Assembly (NCBI RefSeq): GCF_001184025.1
Contig: NZ_BBYG01000020.1
Span: 186,001-250,000, forward strand
Direction of reading: 5' to 3'
DNA from: Streptomyces maremycinicus
Lineage (GTDB): Bacteria; Actinomycetota; Actinomycetes; Streptomycetales; Streptomycetaceae
Length of the DNA: 64,000 bases
In this document: positions 25,908 to 34,643 of the stretch, piece after piece
Numbering within the stretch: the stretch's first letter is position 1
Layout of the letters: each line of letters starts with the position of its first letter
Translations under genes and position numbers: made by a program
Notes under the pieces: model-generated
The model's input: the letters and a program-made list of their open reading frames with translations, nothing else
Databases searched by the model: none
Told to the model about the DNA's origin: nothing

Positions 25908-27641
25908 GTGCTCATACGACTACTGCGGACCTATCTCAGGCCCTACAAGAAACCCATCGCCGTGCTGGTGGCGCTCCAGTTCCTCCAGACCTGCGCCACC
26001 CTCTACCTGCCCACCCTGAACGCGCACATCATCGACAACGGCGTCGTCGAGGGAGACACCGGATACATCCTGTCCTTCGGCGGCGTGATGATCGCCATCT
26101 CGCTGGCGCAGGTGGTGTGCAACATCGGCGCCGTGTACTACGGCGCCCGCACCGCCTCCGCGCTCGGGCGCGATGTGCGGGGGGCCGTCTTCGACCGGGT
26201 GCAGTCCTTCTCCGCCCGCGAGCTCGGCCAGTTCGGCGCCCCCTCGCTGATCACCCGGACCACCAACGACGTCCAGCAGATCCAGATGCTGGCCCTGATG
26301 ACGTTCACGCTGATGGTGTCGGCCCCCATCATGTGCGTGGGCGGCGTCGTGCTGGCGCTCGGCCTGGACGTGCCGCTGTCCGCGGTGCTCGTCGCCGTGG
26401 TGCCGGTGCTCGGCATCTGCGTGACGCTGATCGTGCGCCGGCTGCGGCCGCTGTTCCGGTCCATGCAGGTGCGGCTGGACACCGTGAACCGGGTGCTGCG
26501 TGAGCAGATCACCGGCAACCGGGTGATCCGCGCCTTCGTCCGCGACGGGTACGAGGAGCAGCGGTTCCGCAAGGCCAACACCGATCTCACCGACATCTCG
26601 CTGAAGACGGGCAACCTGCTCGCGCTGATGTTCCCGGTGGTCATGACCACGGTGAACCTGTCGTCGATCGCGGTGGTGTGGTTCGGCGCCCACCGGATCG
26701 ACAGCGGCGGGATGCAGATCGGCGATCTGACCGCGTTCCTCGCCTACCTCATGCAGATCGTCATGTCCGTGATGATGGCCACCTTCATGTTCATGATGGT
26801 GCCGCGCGCCGAGGTGTGCGCCGAGCGCATCCAGGAGGTGCTGGACACCTCGTCGTCCGTGGTTCCGCCGGTGGCTCCGGTCACCGAGCTGCGCCGGCAC
26901 GGGCATCTGGAGATCCGGGGAGCCGGATTCCGCTATCCCGGCGCCGAGGAGCCGGTCCTGAAGGCCGTCGAGCTCGTGGCGCGGCCGGGCGAGACGACGG
27001 CCGTGATCGGCTCGACCGGCAGCGGCAAGTCCACCCTGCTCGGGCTGGTGCCCCGGCTGTTCGACGCCACCGAGGGCGAGGTGCTCGTCGACGGGGTGTC
27101 CGTCGCCGAGATCGACCCGGTGCTGCTGGCGAAGACCGTCGGACTCGTACCGCAGAAGCCGTACCTGTTCGCGGGCACGGTCGCCACCAACCTGCGCTAC
27201 GGCAATCCGGACGCCACCGACGAGGAGCTGTGGCACGCGCTGGAGGTGGCGCAGGCCAAGGACTTCGTGAGCAAGCTGGAGATCGGCCTCGACTCCCCCA
27301 TCGCGCAGGGCGGGACGAACGTATCCGGTGGCCAGCGCCAGCGGCTCGCGATCGCCCGGACGCTCGTGCAGCGGCCGGAGATCTACCTCTTCGACGACTC
27401 GTTCTCCGCGCTCGACTACGCCACCGACGCGGCGCTGCGGGCGGCGCTCGGGCGGGAGACCGCCGAGGCGACCGTGGTGATCGTCGCCCAGCGGGTGGCC
27501 ACCATCCGCGACGCCGACCGGATCATCGTCCTCGACGAGGGCCTGGTCGTCGGCACGGGCACGCACCGCGAGCTCATGGCGGACAACGAGACCTACCGGG
27601 AGATCGTGCTCTCCCAGCTCACGGAAGCGGAGGCTGCCTGA
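25908..27641 (+). CDS. ABC exporter half-transporter with degenerate ATPase site
   Basis: The 577-residue protein has six membrane segments (about 15-300) and a nucleotide-binding domain: Walker A GSTGSGKST near 368, Q-loop QKPYLF, signature NVSGGQRQRLAIART, Walker B IYLFDDSFSALD and a switch region VIVAQRVATI. The catalytic Glu after Walker B is Asp, and the H-loop His is Gln. This marks it as the degenerate-site partner of a heterodimeric exporter. The next gene overlaps its stop (TGATG) and supplies the other half. It likely exports drugs, lipids or peptides. GTG start at 25908 after CGAGAG. Confidence 0.93.
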   Translation: MLIRLLRTYLRPYKKPIAVLVALQFLQTCATLYLPTLNAHIIDNGVVEGDTGYILSFGGVMIAISLAQVVCNIGAVYYGARTASALGRDVRGAVFDRVQSFSARELGQFGAPSLITRTTNDVQQIQMLALMTFTLMVSAPIMCVGGVVLALGLDVPLSAVLVAVVPVLGICVTLIVRRLRPLFRSMQVRLDTVNRVLREQITGNRVIRAFVRDGYEEQRFRKANTDLTDISLKTGNLLALMFPVVMTTVNLSSIAVVWFGAHRIDSGGMQIGDLTAFLAYLMQIVMSVMMATFMFMMVPRAEVCAERIQEVLDTSSSVVPPVAPVTELRRHGHLEIRGAGFRYPGAEEPVLKAVELVARPGETTAVIGSTGSGKSTLLGLVPRLFDATEGEVLVDGVSVAEIDPVLLAKTVGLVPQKPYLFAGTVATNLRYGNPDATDEELWHALEVAQAKDFVSKLEIGLDSPIAQGGTNVSGGQRQRLAIARTLVQRPEIYLFDDSFSALDYATDAALRAALGRETAEATVVIVAQRVATIRDADRIIVLDEGLVVGTGTHRELMADNETYREIVLSQLTEAEAA

Positions 27642-29569
27642 TGGCCGGGCCCATGGGACGCATGATGGCCGGCACCGGTCCCGACAGCCACTCGCTGGAC
27701 TTCAAGGTGTCCGGCAGGCGGCTGCTCGCCCAGTTCAAGCCGGAACGGTTCACCCTCTACACGATGCTGGCCTGTGTGACGCTGAGCGTCGGCCTCAGCG
27801 TCGTCGGGCCGAAGATCCTCGGCAAGGCCACCGACCTGGTCTTCGCGGGCATCGTCGGACGGCAGATGCCGGCCGGGGCGAGCAAGGAGCAGGTCCTCGA
27901 CTCGATGCGGGAGCGCGGCGAGAGCAGCGTCGCCGACATGCTCAGGAGCACCGACTTCACCCCCGGCAAGGGCATCGACTTCGGCGCGGTCGGCGAGGTC
28001 CTGCTCTTCGCGCTCGGGGTGTTCCTGGTCGCCGGTCTGCTGATGGCGGTGGCGACACGGCTGGTCAACAAGTCCGTCAACCGCACCATGTTCCGGATGC
28101 GCGAGGACGTGCAGACGAAGCTGTCCCGGCTGCCGCTGTCCTACTTCGACAAGCGTCAGCGCGGCGAGGTGCTGTCCCGCGCCACCAACGACATCGACAA
28201 CATCGGGCAGACGCTCCAGCAGTCGATGGGCCAGCTGATCAACTCGCTGCTGACCGTCATCGGCGTGCTGGCGATGATGTTCTGGGTGTCGTGGATCCTG
28301 GCGCTGGTCGCGCTGGTGACCGTGCCGCTGTCGTTCGTCGTCGCCACCCGCGTGGGCAAGCGGTCGCAGCCGCACTTCGTGCAGCAGTGGCGCACCACCG
28401 GCAAGCTCAACGCCCACATCGAGGAGATGTACACCGGCCACACGCTGGTGAAGGTGTTCGGCCGCCAGGAGGAGTCGGCACGGCAGTTCGCCGAGCAGAA
28501 CGACGCGCTGTACGAGGCGGGGTTCAGGGCGCAGTTCAACAGCGGGATCATGCAGCCGCTGATGATGTTCATCTCGAACCTCAACTACGTGCTGGTCGCG
28601 GTGGTCGGCGGGTTGCGCGTCGCGTCGGGTTCGCTGTCCATCGGCGATGTGCAGGCGTTCATCCAGTACTCGCGCCAGTTCTCGATGCCGCTGACGCAGC
28701 TCGCGTCGATGGCGAACCTGGTGCAGTCCGGCGTCGCCTCGGCCGAGCGGGTCTTCGAACTCCTGGACGCGGAGGAGCAGGAGGCGGACCCGGTGGCGGC
28801 GGAGCGGCCGGCCGAACTGCGCGGGCTGGTGGCGCTGGAGGGCGTGTCCTTCCGCTACGACCCGGAGAAGCCGCTGATCGAGGACCTGTCCCTGACGGTG
28901 GAGCCCGGCCACACGGTCGCCATCGTGGGCCCGACGGGCGCCGGCAAGACGACGCTGGTGAACCTGCTCATGCGGTTCTACGACGTCTCCGGCGGACGCA
29001 TCACCCTCGACGGCGTCGACATCGCGCGGATGTCCCGCGACGAACTGCGCGCCGGCATCGGCATGGTGCTCCAGGACACCTGGCTGTTCGGCGGCACCAT
29101 CGCGGAGAACATCGCGTACGGGGCGTCGGGCGAGGTCACCCGCGGCGAGATCGAGGAGGCGGCGCGGGCCGCGCACGCCGACCGGTTCGTCCGTACCCTT
29201 CCCGACGGCTACGACACGGTCATCGACGACGAGGGCAGCGGGGTCAGCGCCGGTGAGAAGCAGCTGATCACGATCGCGCGGGCGTTCCTGTCCGACCCGA
29301 CGATCCTGGTGCTCGACGAGGCCACCAGCTCCGTCGACACCCGCACCGAGGTGCTGATCCAGAAGGCGATGGCGAAGCTGGCGCACGGGCGTACGTCGTT
29401 CGTCATCGCGCACCGGCTGTCGACCATCCGGGACGCCGACACGATCCTGGTGATGGAGAACGGCTCGATCGTCGAGCAGGGCACGCACACCGACCTGCTG
29501 GCGGCGGACGGGGCCTACGCGCGGCTGTACCAGGCGCAGTTCGCGCAGGCGCTGGCCGAGGTCGACTGA
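27641..29569 (+). CDS. ABC exporter half-transporter, catalytic partner
   Basis: The 642-residue protein starts at an ATG overlapping the previous stop. It has an N-terminal extension, six membrane segments and an extracytoplasmic loop of about 60 residues between the first two. The NBD keeps Walker A GPTGAGKTT, Walker B ILVLDEATSSVD with catalytic Glu, and H-loop VIAHRLSTI. Its signature is SAGEKQL rather than SGGQ, so it contributes the weak signature to the partner's degenerate site. With the preceding gene this is a complete asymmetric exporter of the BmrCD/TM287-288 kind. Substrate unknown. Confidence 0.93.
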   Translation: MAGPMGRMMAGTGPDSHSLDFKVSGRRLLAQFKPERFTLYTMLACVTLSVGLSVVGPKILGKATDLVFAGIVGRQMPAGASKEQVLDSMRERGESSVADMLRSTDFTPGKGIDFGAVGEVLLFALGVFLVAGLLMAVATRLVNKSVNRTMFRMREDVQTKLSRLPLSYFDKRQRGEVLSRATNDIDNIGQTLQQSMGQLINSLLTVIGVLAMMFWVSWILALVALVTVPLSFVVATRVGKRSQPHFVQQWRTTGKLNAHIEEMYTGHTLVKVFGRQEESARQFAEQNDALYEAGFRAQFNSGIMQPLMMFISNLNYVLVAVVGGLRVASGSLSIGDVQAFIQYSRQFSMPLTQLASMANLVQSGVASAERVFELLDAEEQEADPVAAERPAELRGLVALEGVSFRYDPEKPLIEDLSLTVEPGHTVAIVGPTGAGKTTLVNLLMRFYDVSGGRITLDGVDIARMSRDELRAGIGMVLQDTWLFGGTIAENIAYGASGEVTRGEIEEAARAAHADRFVRTLPDGYDTVIDDEGSGVSAGEKQLITIARAFLSDPTILVLDEATSSVDTRTEVLIQKAMAKLAHGRTSFVIAHRLSTIRDADTILVMENGSIVEQGTHTDLLAADGAYARLYQAQFAQALAEVD

Positions 29570-29590
29570 CGGTCTCCTCCCCGGCGACAT

Positions 29591-29670
29591 CCCTGGGGCG
29601 TCCACGTGGCGTCCCAGGGGCGTCTGCGGGGCTGTGCGGGGCCGCTCGCACCCGGGGGACGGCGAGCGGC
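29591..29670. terminator. Two hairpins between convergent ABC exporter and sigma factor genes
   Basis: CCCTGGG (29591-29597) pairs with CCCAGGG (29613-29619). GCCGCTCGC (29641-29649) pairs with GCGAGCGGC (29662-29670), ending just before the sigma factor stop. Together they can end transcription from both sides. Confidence 0.65.
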
Positions 29671-29675
29671 TCCGC

Positions 29676-30926
29676 TCAGTCCAGGTAGCCCCTGAGCTGG
29701 TCCGCGAAGGCGTGGTCGCGGAGCTTGTTGAGGGTCTTCGACTCGATCTGCCGGATCCGCTCGCGCGTCACGCCGAAGATGCGGCCGATCTCCTCCAGCG
29801 TGCGCGGCCGGCCGTCCGCCAGTCCGTAGCGCAACTGGACGACCTTCCGCTCGCGTTCACCGAGGGTGGAGAGCACGGCCTCCAGGTGCTCGCGCAGCAG
29901 CAGGAAGGCCGCCGACTCGACGGGGCTGGCCGCGTCGCCGTCCTCGATGAGGTCGCCGAGGGCCACGTCGTCCTCCTCGCCCACCGGCGCGTGCAGCGAG
30001 ACCGGCTCCTGGGCCAGCCGCAGGACCTCTCCGACGCGCTCCGGCAGGAGGTCGAGCTGGGCGGCGACCTCTTCCGCGGTCGGCTCGTAGCCGCGCTCCT
30101 GGAGCATCCGGCGCTGGACGCGGACGACCCGGTTGATCAGCTCGACGACATGGACCGGGACGCGGATGGTGCGGGCCTGGTCGGCCAGCGCGCGGGACAT
30201 GGCCTGGCGGATCCACCAGGTGGCGTACGTGGAGAACTTGTAGCCGCGGGCGTAGTCGAACTTCTCGACCGCCCGGATCAGTCCGAGGTTGCCCTCCTGG
30301 ACGAGGTCGAGCATGGTGAGCCCGCGGCCGACGTACCGCTTGGCGACGGAGACCACGAGCCGCAGGTTGGCCTCGATCAGCCGGCGCTTGGCCATACGGC
30401 CCAGGACGACCAGCCGGTCGAGGTCGAGGGCCAGTTGGCTGTCCAGGTCACTCGCGCCGCTCAGCTTCTCCTCGGCGAACAGGCCGGCCTCCACCCGCCG
30501 GGCCAGGTCGACCTCCTCGGCCGCGGTGAGCAGCGGGATGCGGCCGATCTCGCGCAGGTACTGCCGGAACAGGTCCGAGGAGGGGCTGCCGCTGTCGGTG
30601 GCCCGGGGCGGCCGGACCGGCTCGGGGGCGTCCTCGGGAGCCTCCTCCAGGACCTCGGCGGGCGGCTCGGTCTCGGGATCGGTCTCCGGCTCGGCCGGCA
30701 GCCGCGGGTGCGCCTGCCCGCGCGGCTCGGGACGGGACTCGGGACGGGACTCGGGACGGGGCTCGGGGTGGCTCTCGGGGTGGTGCGCGGCACGGTGCTG
30801 CGGGGGGACGGCGGCCAGGACGTCGGTCTCGGCGTCCGGCTCCGTGCCGTCGGCCGAACCGGTGCCGGGGGTACCGGCCGTACTCTCGGCAGTGCTGACG
30901 GTCTGGGTCAGGGTCTGGGTCTGCAC
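29676..30926 (-). CDS. hrdA: Primary-type RNA polymerase sigma factor, HrdA-like
   Basis: The 416-residue protein has sigma70 regions 1.2 to 4.2: DLFRQYLREIGRIPLLTAAE, the region 2 core (LRLVVSVAKRYVGRG, DLVQEGNLGLIRAVEKFDY, YATWWIRQAMSRALADQ), region 3 and a region 4 helix-turn-helix (TLEEIGRIFGVTRERIRQIE). The N-terminal 110 residues are Pro/Glu/Arg-rich and lack the long Lys/Ala region of HrdB. GTG 30926 was chosen because GGAGG lies eight bases upstream; this gives MQTQTLTQ as N terminus. Linkage to dnaG fits the HrdA locus. HrdC or HrdD are less likely alternatives. Confidence 0.82.
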   Translation of the reverse strand: MQTQTLTQTVSTAESTAGTPGTGSADGTEPDAETDVLAAVPPQHRAAHHPESHPEPRPESRPESRPEPRGQAHPRLPAEPETDPETEPPAEVLEEAPEDAPEPVRPPRATDSGSPSSDLFRQYLREIGRIPLLTAAEEVDLARRVEAGLFAEEKLSGASDLDSQLALDLDRLVVLGRMAKRRLIEANLRLVVSVAKRYVGRGLTMLDLVQEGNLGLIRAVEKFDYARGYKFSTYATWWIRQAMSRALADQARTIRVPVHVVELINRVVRVQRRMLQERGYEPTAEEVAAQLDLLPERVGEVLRLAQEPVSLHAPVGEEDDVALGDLIEDGDAASPVESAAFLLLREHLEAVLSTLGERERKVVQLRYGLADGRPRTLEEIGRIFGVTRERIRQIESKTLNKLRDHAFADQLRGYLD

Positions 30927-31145
30927 GGGGGCGACCTCCAGGATGATCGCTGCTGAGGTGAGCAGCAGCGGTACTTCGGGGGCGGAGTCGGCGGCCACGC
31001 CGCGTCCGTCCGGGATCGGCCGCGCTCCGAGGACTCAGGCACCGCCCCCAGTGTGGAGTACGACACACAGCCGCCACGAGGGTCGTGCGGCGACTTTTTG
31101 AGTCCGGTCCGTGACCGCGTGATTACCCTGCCGCGCGGCGACGGC

Positions 31146-33041
31146 TCAGAGAGCGGACGGGCCTTCGTGCTGAAGCGCCCTGTCGTACCTGGTCAGGATC
31201 ATCATCTCGTTCTGGACGGCGGCCGACTGGGCCGGGTCCGTGTGCCCGAGACGGGTCAGCGTGCCCTGGAGATCGGTGAGCCTGCGGGCCACGGCCCTGC
31301 GCCGGACCGTCACCAACTGCTCCCCCGCGTAGTTCTCGTCGACCGTGCGGCGCATGATCGCCTCCACCGCGAGTTCCGTCACCATCGCGCGGACCGCGTC
31401 GTCGGGCGCCGCCTCCCGGACCCGGACGAGGTACTCCTGGCCGTCCTTGACGCCGTACTCGGCGCCGCCCGCGTCCTGGATCGCCTGGCGTACGGCGGCG
31501 TAGGGGGCGGCCGTGAACTCGTCGATCCCGTACGCGTCGAAGGCCGGGGAGACCAGTTCGGGGCGCTGGAGCGCCAGCTTGAGCAGCTCGCGTTCGGTGG
31601 CGTAGACGGCGTTGCGGAGGTTGAGGGCGGGGCCGCCCGCGGCGGGCCGGGAGGCCGACTCGTACGGCTGCGGGCCCCGGGCCGGCGCCGGGCCCTTGCC
31701 GCCCCGGTCGCGGGCCCAACGGGCCAGCTGCGCGACCCTCTTGACGACGAACTGGGTGTCGAGGATGCCGAGCATGCCGGCCAGCTGGACGGCGACCTCG
31801 TGCTGGGCTCCGCTGTTCTTGATGCGGGCGACGATGGGCGCGGCCTCGTCGAGCGCGGCGGCGCGGCCCGCCGGGGTGTCCAGGTCGTAGCGGACGACGA
31901 TCTGGCGGAGCGCGAACTCGAAGAGCGGTGTACGGGGTTCGACCAGGTCGGCGACCGCCTCGTCGCCCTTCGCCAGGCGCAGGTCGCAGGGGTCCATGTT
32001 GTCCGGCGCGATGGCGATGTACGTCTCGGCGGCGAACTTCTGGTCGTCCTCGAAGGCGCGCAGGGCCGCCTTCTGGCCGGCCGCGTCGCCGTCGAAGGTG
32101 AAGATGACGCGGGCGCTGCCGTTGTCCATGAGGAGCCGGCGGAGGATCTTGATGTGGTCGCCGCCGAAGGCCGTGCCGCAGGTGGCGATGGCGGTGGTGA
32201 CGCCGGCCAGGTGGCAGGCCATGACGTCGGTGTAGCCCTCGACGACGACGGCGCGGCTGGACTTGGCGATGTCCTTCTTCGCGAGGTCGATGCCGTACAG
32301 GACCTGGGACTTCTTGTAGATCGCGGTGTCGGGCGTGTTGAGGTACTTGGGCCCGTTGTCGGCGTCGTAGAGCTTGCGCGCGCCGAAGCCGACGACCTCG
32401 CCGCCGATGTCGCGGATGGGCCACATCAGCCGGCCCCGGAAGCGGTCGATGGGCCCGCGGCGCCCCTCCTGGGACAGCCCGGAGAGGAACAGCTCCTTGT
32501 CGGTGAAGCCCTTGCCGCGCAGGAAGCGGGTGAGGTGGTCCCAGCCCTGGGGGCTGTAGCCGACGCCGAAGTGGAGGGCCGCGGCCTGGTCGAAGCCGCG
32601 CTCGGCGAGGAAGATCCGGCCGGTGTCGGCCTCGGGGCTGGTGGCGAGCTGTTCCGCGTACCACTCGGCGGCGACCTTGTGCGCCTCGACCAGCCGGATG
32701 CGTTCGCCACGCTGGTGGGCGGGGTTGTAGCCGCCCTCCTCGTAGCGCAGGGTGATGCCGGCCTGGGCGGCGAGCCGCTCGACCACCTCGGAGAAGGTGA
32801 GGTGGTCGACCTTCATCACGAACGTGATGGTGTCGCCGCCCTCCTGGCAGCCGAAGCAGTGGAACAGTCCCTTGCTCGGGCTGACCTGGAACGACGGCGA
32901 CTTCTCGTCGTGGAACGGGCAGAGGCCCTTGAGGTTGCCGCCGCCCGCGTTGCGCAGCTGGAGGTACTCGGACACCACGGCGTCGATCGGGACCGCGTCC
33001 CGTACCGCCTTCACGTCCTCGTCGTTGATCCGTCCTGCCAC
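31146..33041 (-). CDS. dnaG: DNA primase DnaG
   Basis: The 631-residue protein has the full DnaG layout: CHC2 zinc ribbon (CPFHDEKSPSF ... FHCFGCQEGGD), the RNA polymerase core with RFRGRLMWPI, the Toprim acidic sites (VVVEGYTDVM and FTFDGDAAGQ) and a C-terminal helicase-binding domain. It makes RNA primers at the replication fork. GTG 33041 gives the typical start MAGRINDEDV. It lies upstream of the sigma factor in the same direction with a 219-bp gap, reminiscent of the macromolecular synthesis operon order. Confidence 0.96.
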   Translation of the reverse strand: MAGRINDEDVKAVRDAVPIDAVVSEYLQLRNAGGGNLKGLCPFHDEKSPSFQVSPSKGLFHCFGCQEGGDTITFVMKVDHLTFSEVVERLAAQAGITLRYEEGGYNPAHQRGERIRLVEAHKVAAEWYAEQLATSPEADTGRIFLAERGFDQAAALHFGVGYSPQGWDHLTRFLRGKGFTDKELFLSGLSQEGRRGPIDRFRGRLMWPIRDIGGEVVGFGARKLYDADNGPKYLNTPDTAIYKKSQVLYGIDLAKKDIAKSSRAVVVEGYTDVMACHLAGVTTAIATCGTAFGGDHIKILRRLLMDNGSARVIFTFDGDAAGQKAALRAFEDDQKFAAETYIAIAPDNMDPCDLRLAKGDEAVADLVEPRTPLFEFALRQIVVRYDLDTPAGRAAALDEAAPIVARIKNSGAQHEVAVQLAGMLGILDTQFVVKRVAQLARWARDRGGKGPAPARGPQPYESASRPAAGGPALNLRNAVYATERELLKLALQRPELVSPAFDAYGIDEFTAAPYAAVRQAIQDAGGAEYGVKDGQEYLVRVREAAPDDAVRAMVTELAVEAIMRRTVDENYAGEQLVTVRRRAVARRLTDLQGTLTRLGHTDPAQSAAVQNEMMILTRYDRALQHEGPSAL

Positions 33042-33210
33042 GAGGTGATTCTACGGGGGCGCGCCGACATCCCCGGCGGGCCGTGCGGCCCACGAGCCGC
33101 CCGGGGCCGTCCGGGGGGCAGTGCCGTGCGCGGCCGACCGCGGGGGCGCGTCCGGCCGCACACGACCCGCGGCGGCCGGACGCCGACCCGGCGGGCGGGC
33201 GGAACCCGGC

Positions 33211-34476
33211 CTACGCCCCGAGGCCGTCCAGCGGCACCCGTGGGTCCGCCAGGGCCTCCGTGTCGATCCGCTCGCGTGAGCGGATCAGTTTCTGGATCGG
33301 CTCTGTGACGTCCCACACGTTCACGTTCATCCCGGCGAGGACGCGGCCCTCCTTCAGCCAGAACGCGATGAACTCCCGTTTGCCCGCGTCGCCGCGGATC
33401 ACCACCTCGTCGTACGTCCCCGGCGGGGCCCAGCCGCTGTACTCCATGCCCAGGTCGTACTGGTCGGAGAAGAAGTAGGGCACGCGGTCGTAGGTGACGT
33501 CCTTGCCGAGCATCGCGCGGGCGGCCGCCGGTCCGCCGTTCAGGGCGTTCGCCCAGTGCTCGACGCGCAGCCGGGTGTCGAAGAGACCGTGCGGGAAGGA
33601 CGCGACGTCACCGGCCGCGTAGATGTCGGGGTCGGAGGTGCGCAGCCGGGCGTCGACCGCGATCCCGCCGCCGTGCGCGCGGTCGGCGAGGGTGAGGCCG
33701 GCCGTCTCGGCGAGGCCCGTGCGGGGTGCCGCGCCGATCGCCGCGAGGACGTCGTGCGCCGGGTGCTCCTCGCCGTCGTCGGTGCGGACGGCGAGGACCA
33801 TGCCGTCCTGGCCGACGATCTCGGTGAGGTGGACGCCGAAGTGGAAGCGGACGCCGTGCTCGCGGTGCAGGTCGGCGAAGACGCTGCCGAGCTCCGGTCC
33901 GAGCACGCCGTGCAGCGGGGTGGCCTCCGGTTCGACGACGGTGACCTCGGCGCCGTACTCGCGGGCCGCGGCCGCGATCTCCAGGCCGATCCAGCCGCCG
34001 CCGGCGATCACGATGTGGCCGTTGTCACGGCCGAGGGCGGCCAGGACGCCCTTGAGCCGCTCGGCGTGCGCGAGCCTGCGCAGATGGTGGACGCCGGCGA
34101 GGTCGGTGCCGGGGACGTCCAGCCGGCGGGGTTCCGCGCCGGTGGCGAGCAGCAGCTTGTCGTAGTGGACGAGCGTGCCGTCGTCACCGAAGCGGACCGT
34201 CTTCGCGGTGCGGTCGATCGCGTCGACGGTCTGGCCGAGGTGCAGCTCGATGTCGTTCTGCGCGTACCAGGCGGGCTCGTGCACGAAGACGCTCTCCCGC
34301 GTCTCCTTGCCGAGCAGGAAGCCCTTGGAGAGCGGCGGCCGCTCGTAGGGGTGGTCACGTTCGTCGCAGATCAGTATCACGCGGCCGGTGAAGCCCTCCG
34401 CCCTCAGCGTCTCGGCCGCCTTGGCGCCGGCCAGGCCTCCTCCGACGATGACAAATGTCTGATCCGCGTCGACCAC
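33211..34476 (-). CDS. FAD-dependent NAD(P)H oxidoreductase (ferredoxin reductase-like)
   Basis: The 421-residue protein has two dinucleotide sites: FVIVGGGLAGAKAAETL for FAD and HIVIAGGGWIGLEIAAAA for NAD(P)H, plus DIYAAGDVASFP for the flavin. An arginine/proline motif YERPPLSKGFLLG is typical of rubredoxin/ferredoxin reductases that serve P450s or dioxygenases, and the C-terminal domain matches. GTG 34476 follows GGAGG. No ferredoxin or oxygenase gene is adjacent, so the electron partner is unknown. Confidence 0.88.
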   Translation of the reverse strand: MVDADQTFVIVGGGLAGAKAAETLRAEGFTGRVILICDERDHPYERPPLSKGFLLGKETRESVFVHEPAWYAQNDIELHLGQTVDAIDRTAKTVRFGDDGTLVHYDKLLLATGAEPRRLDVPGTDLAGVHHLRRLAHAERLKGVLAALGRDNGHIVIAGGGWIGLEIAAAAREYGAEVTVVEPEATPLHGVLGPELGSVFADLHREHGVRFHFGVHLTEIVGQDGMVLAVRTDDGEEHPAHDVLAAIGAAPRTGLAETAGLTLADRAHGGGIAVDARLRTSDPDIYAAGDVASFPHGLFDTRLRVEHWANALNGGPAAARAMLGKDVTYDRVPYFFSDQYDLGMEYSGWAPPGTYDEVVIRGDAGKREFIAFWLKEGRVLAGMNVNVWDVTEPIQKLIRSRERIDTEALADPRVPLDGLGA

Positions 34477-34643
34477 GTGATGCCTCCTACCGGGGGGTCT
34501 GGGGGTCGTCCCCCAGATGACACTGTGCGTTCCGCCTCATGCGAGCGTCCCGCACGCAGCGTGATGGGGGAAGGGGGACGTGCCCGATCAGGGCACGCTG
34601 GGTCACGTTCCGGGCCCGTTCGGGCGCACCCGGTCCGCACTTG

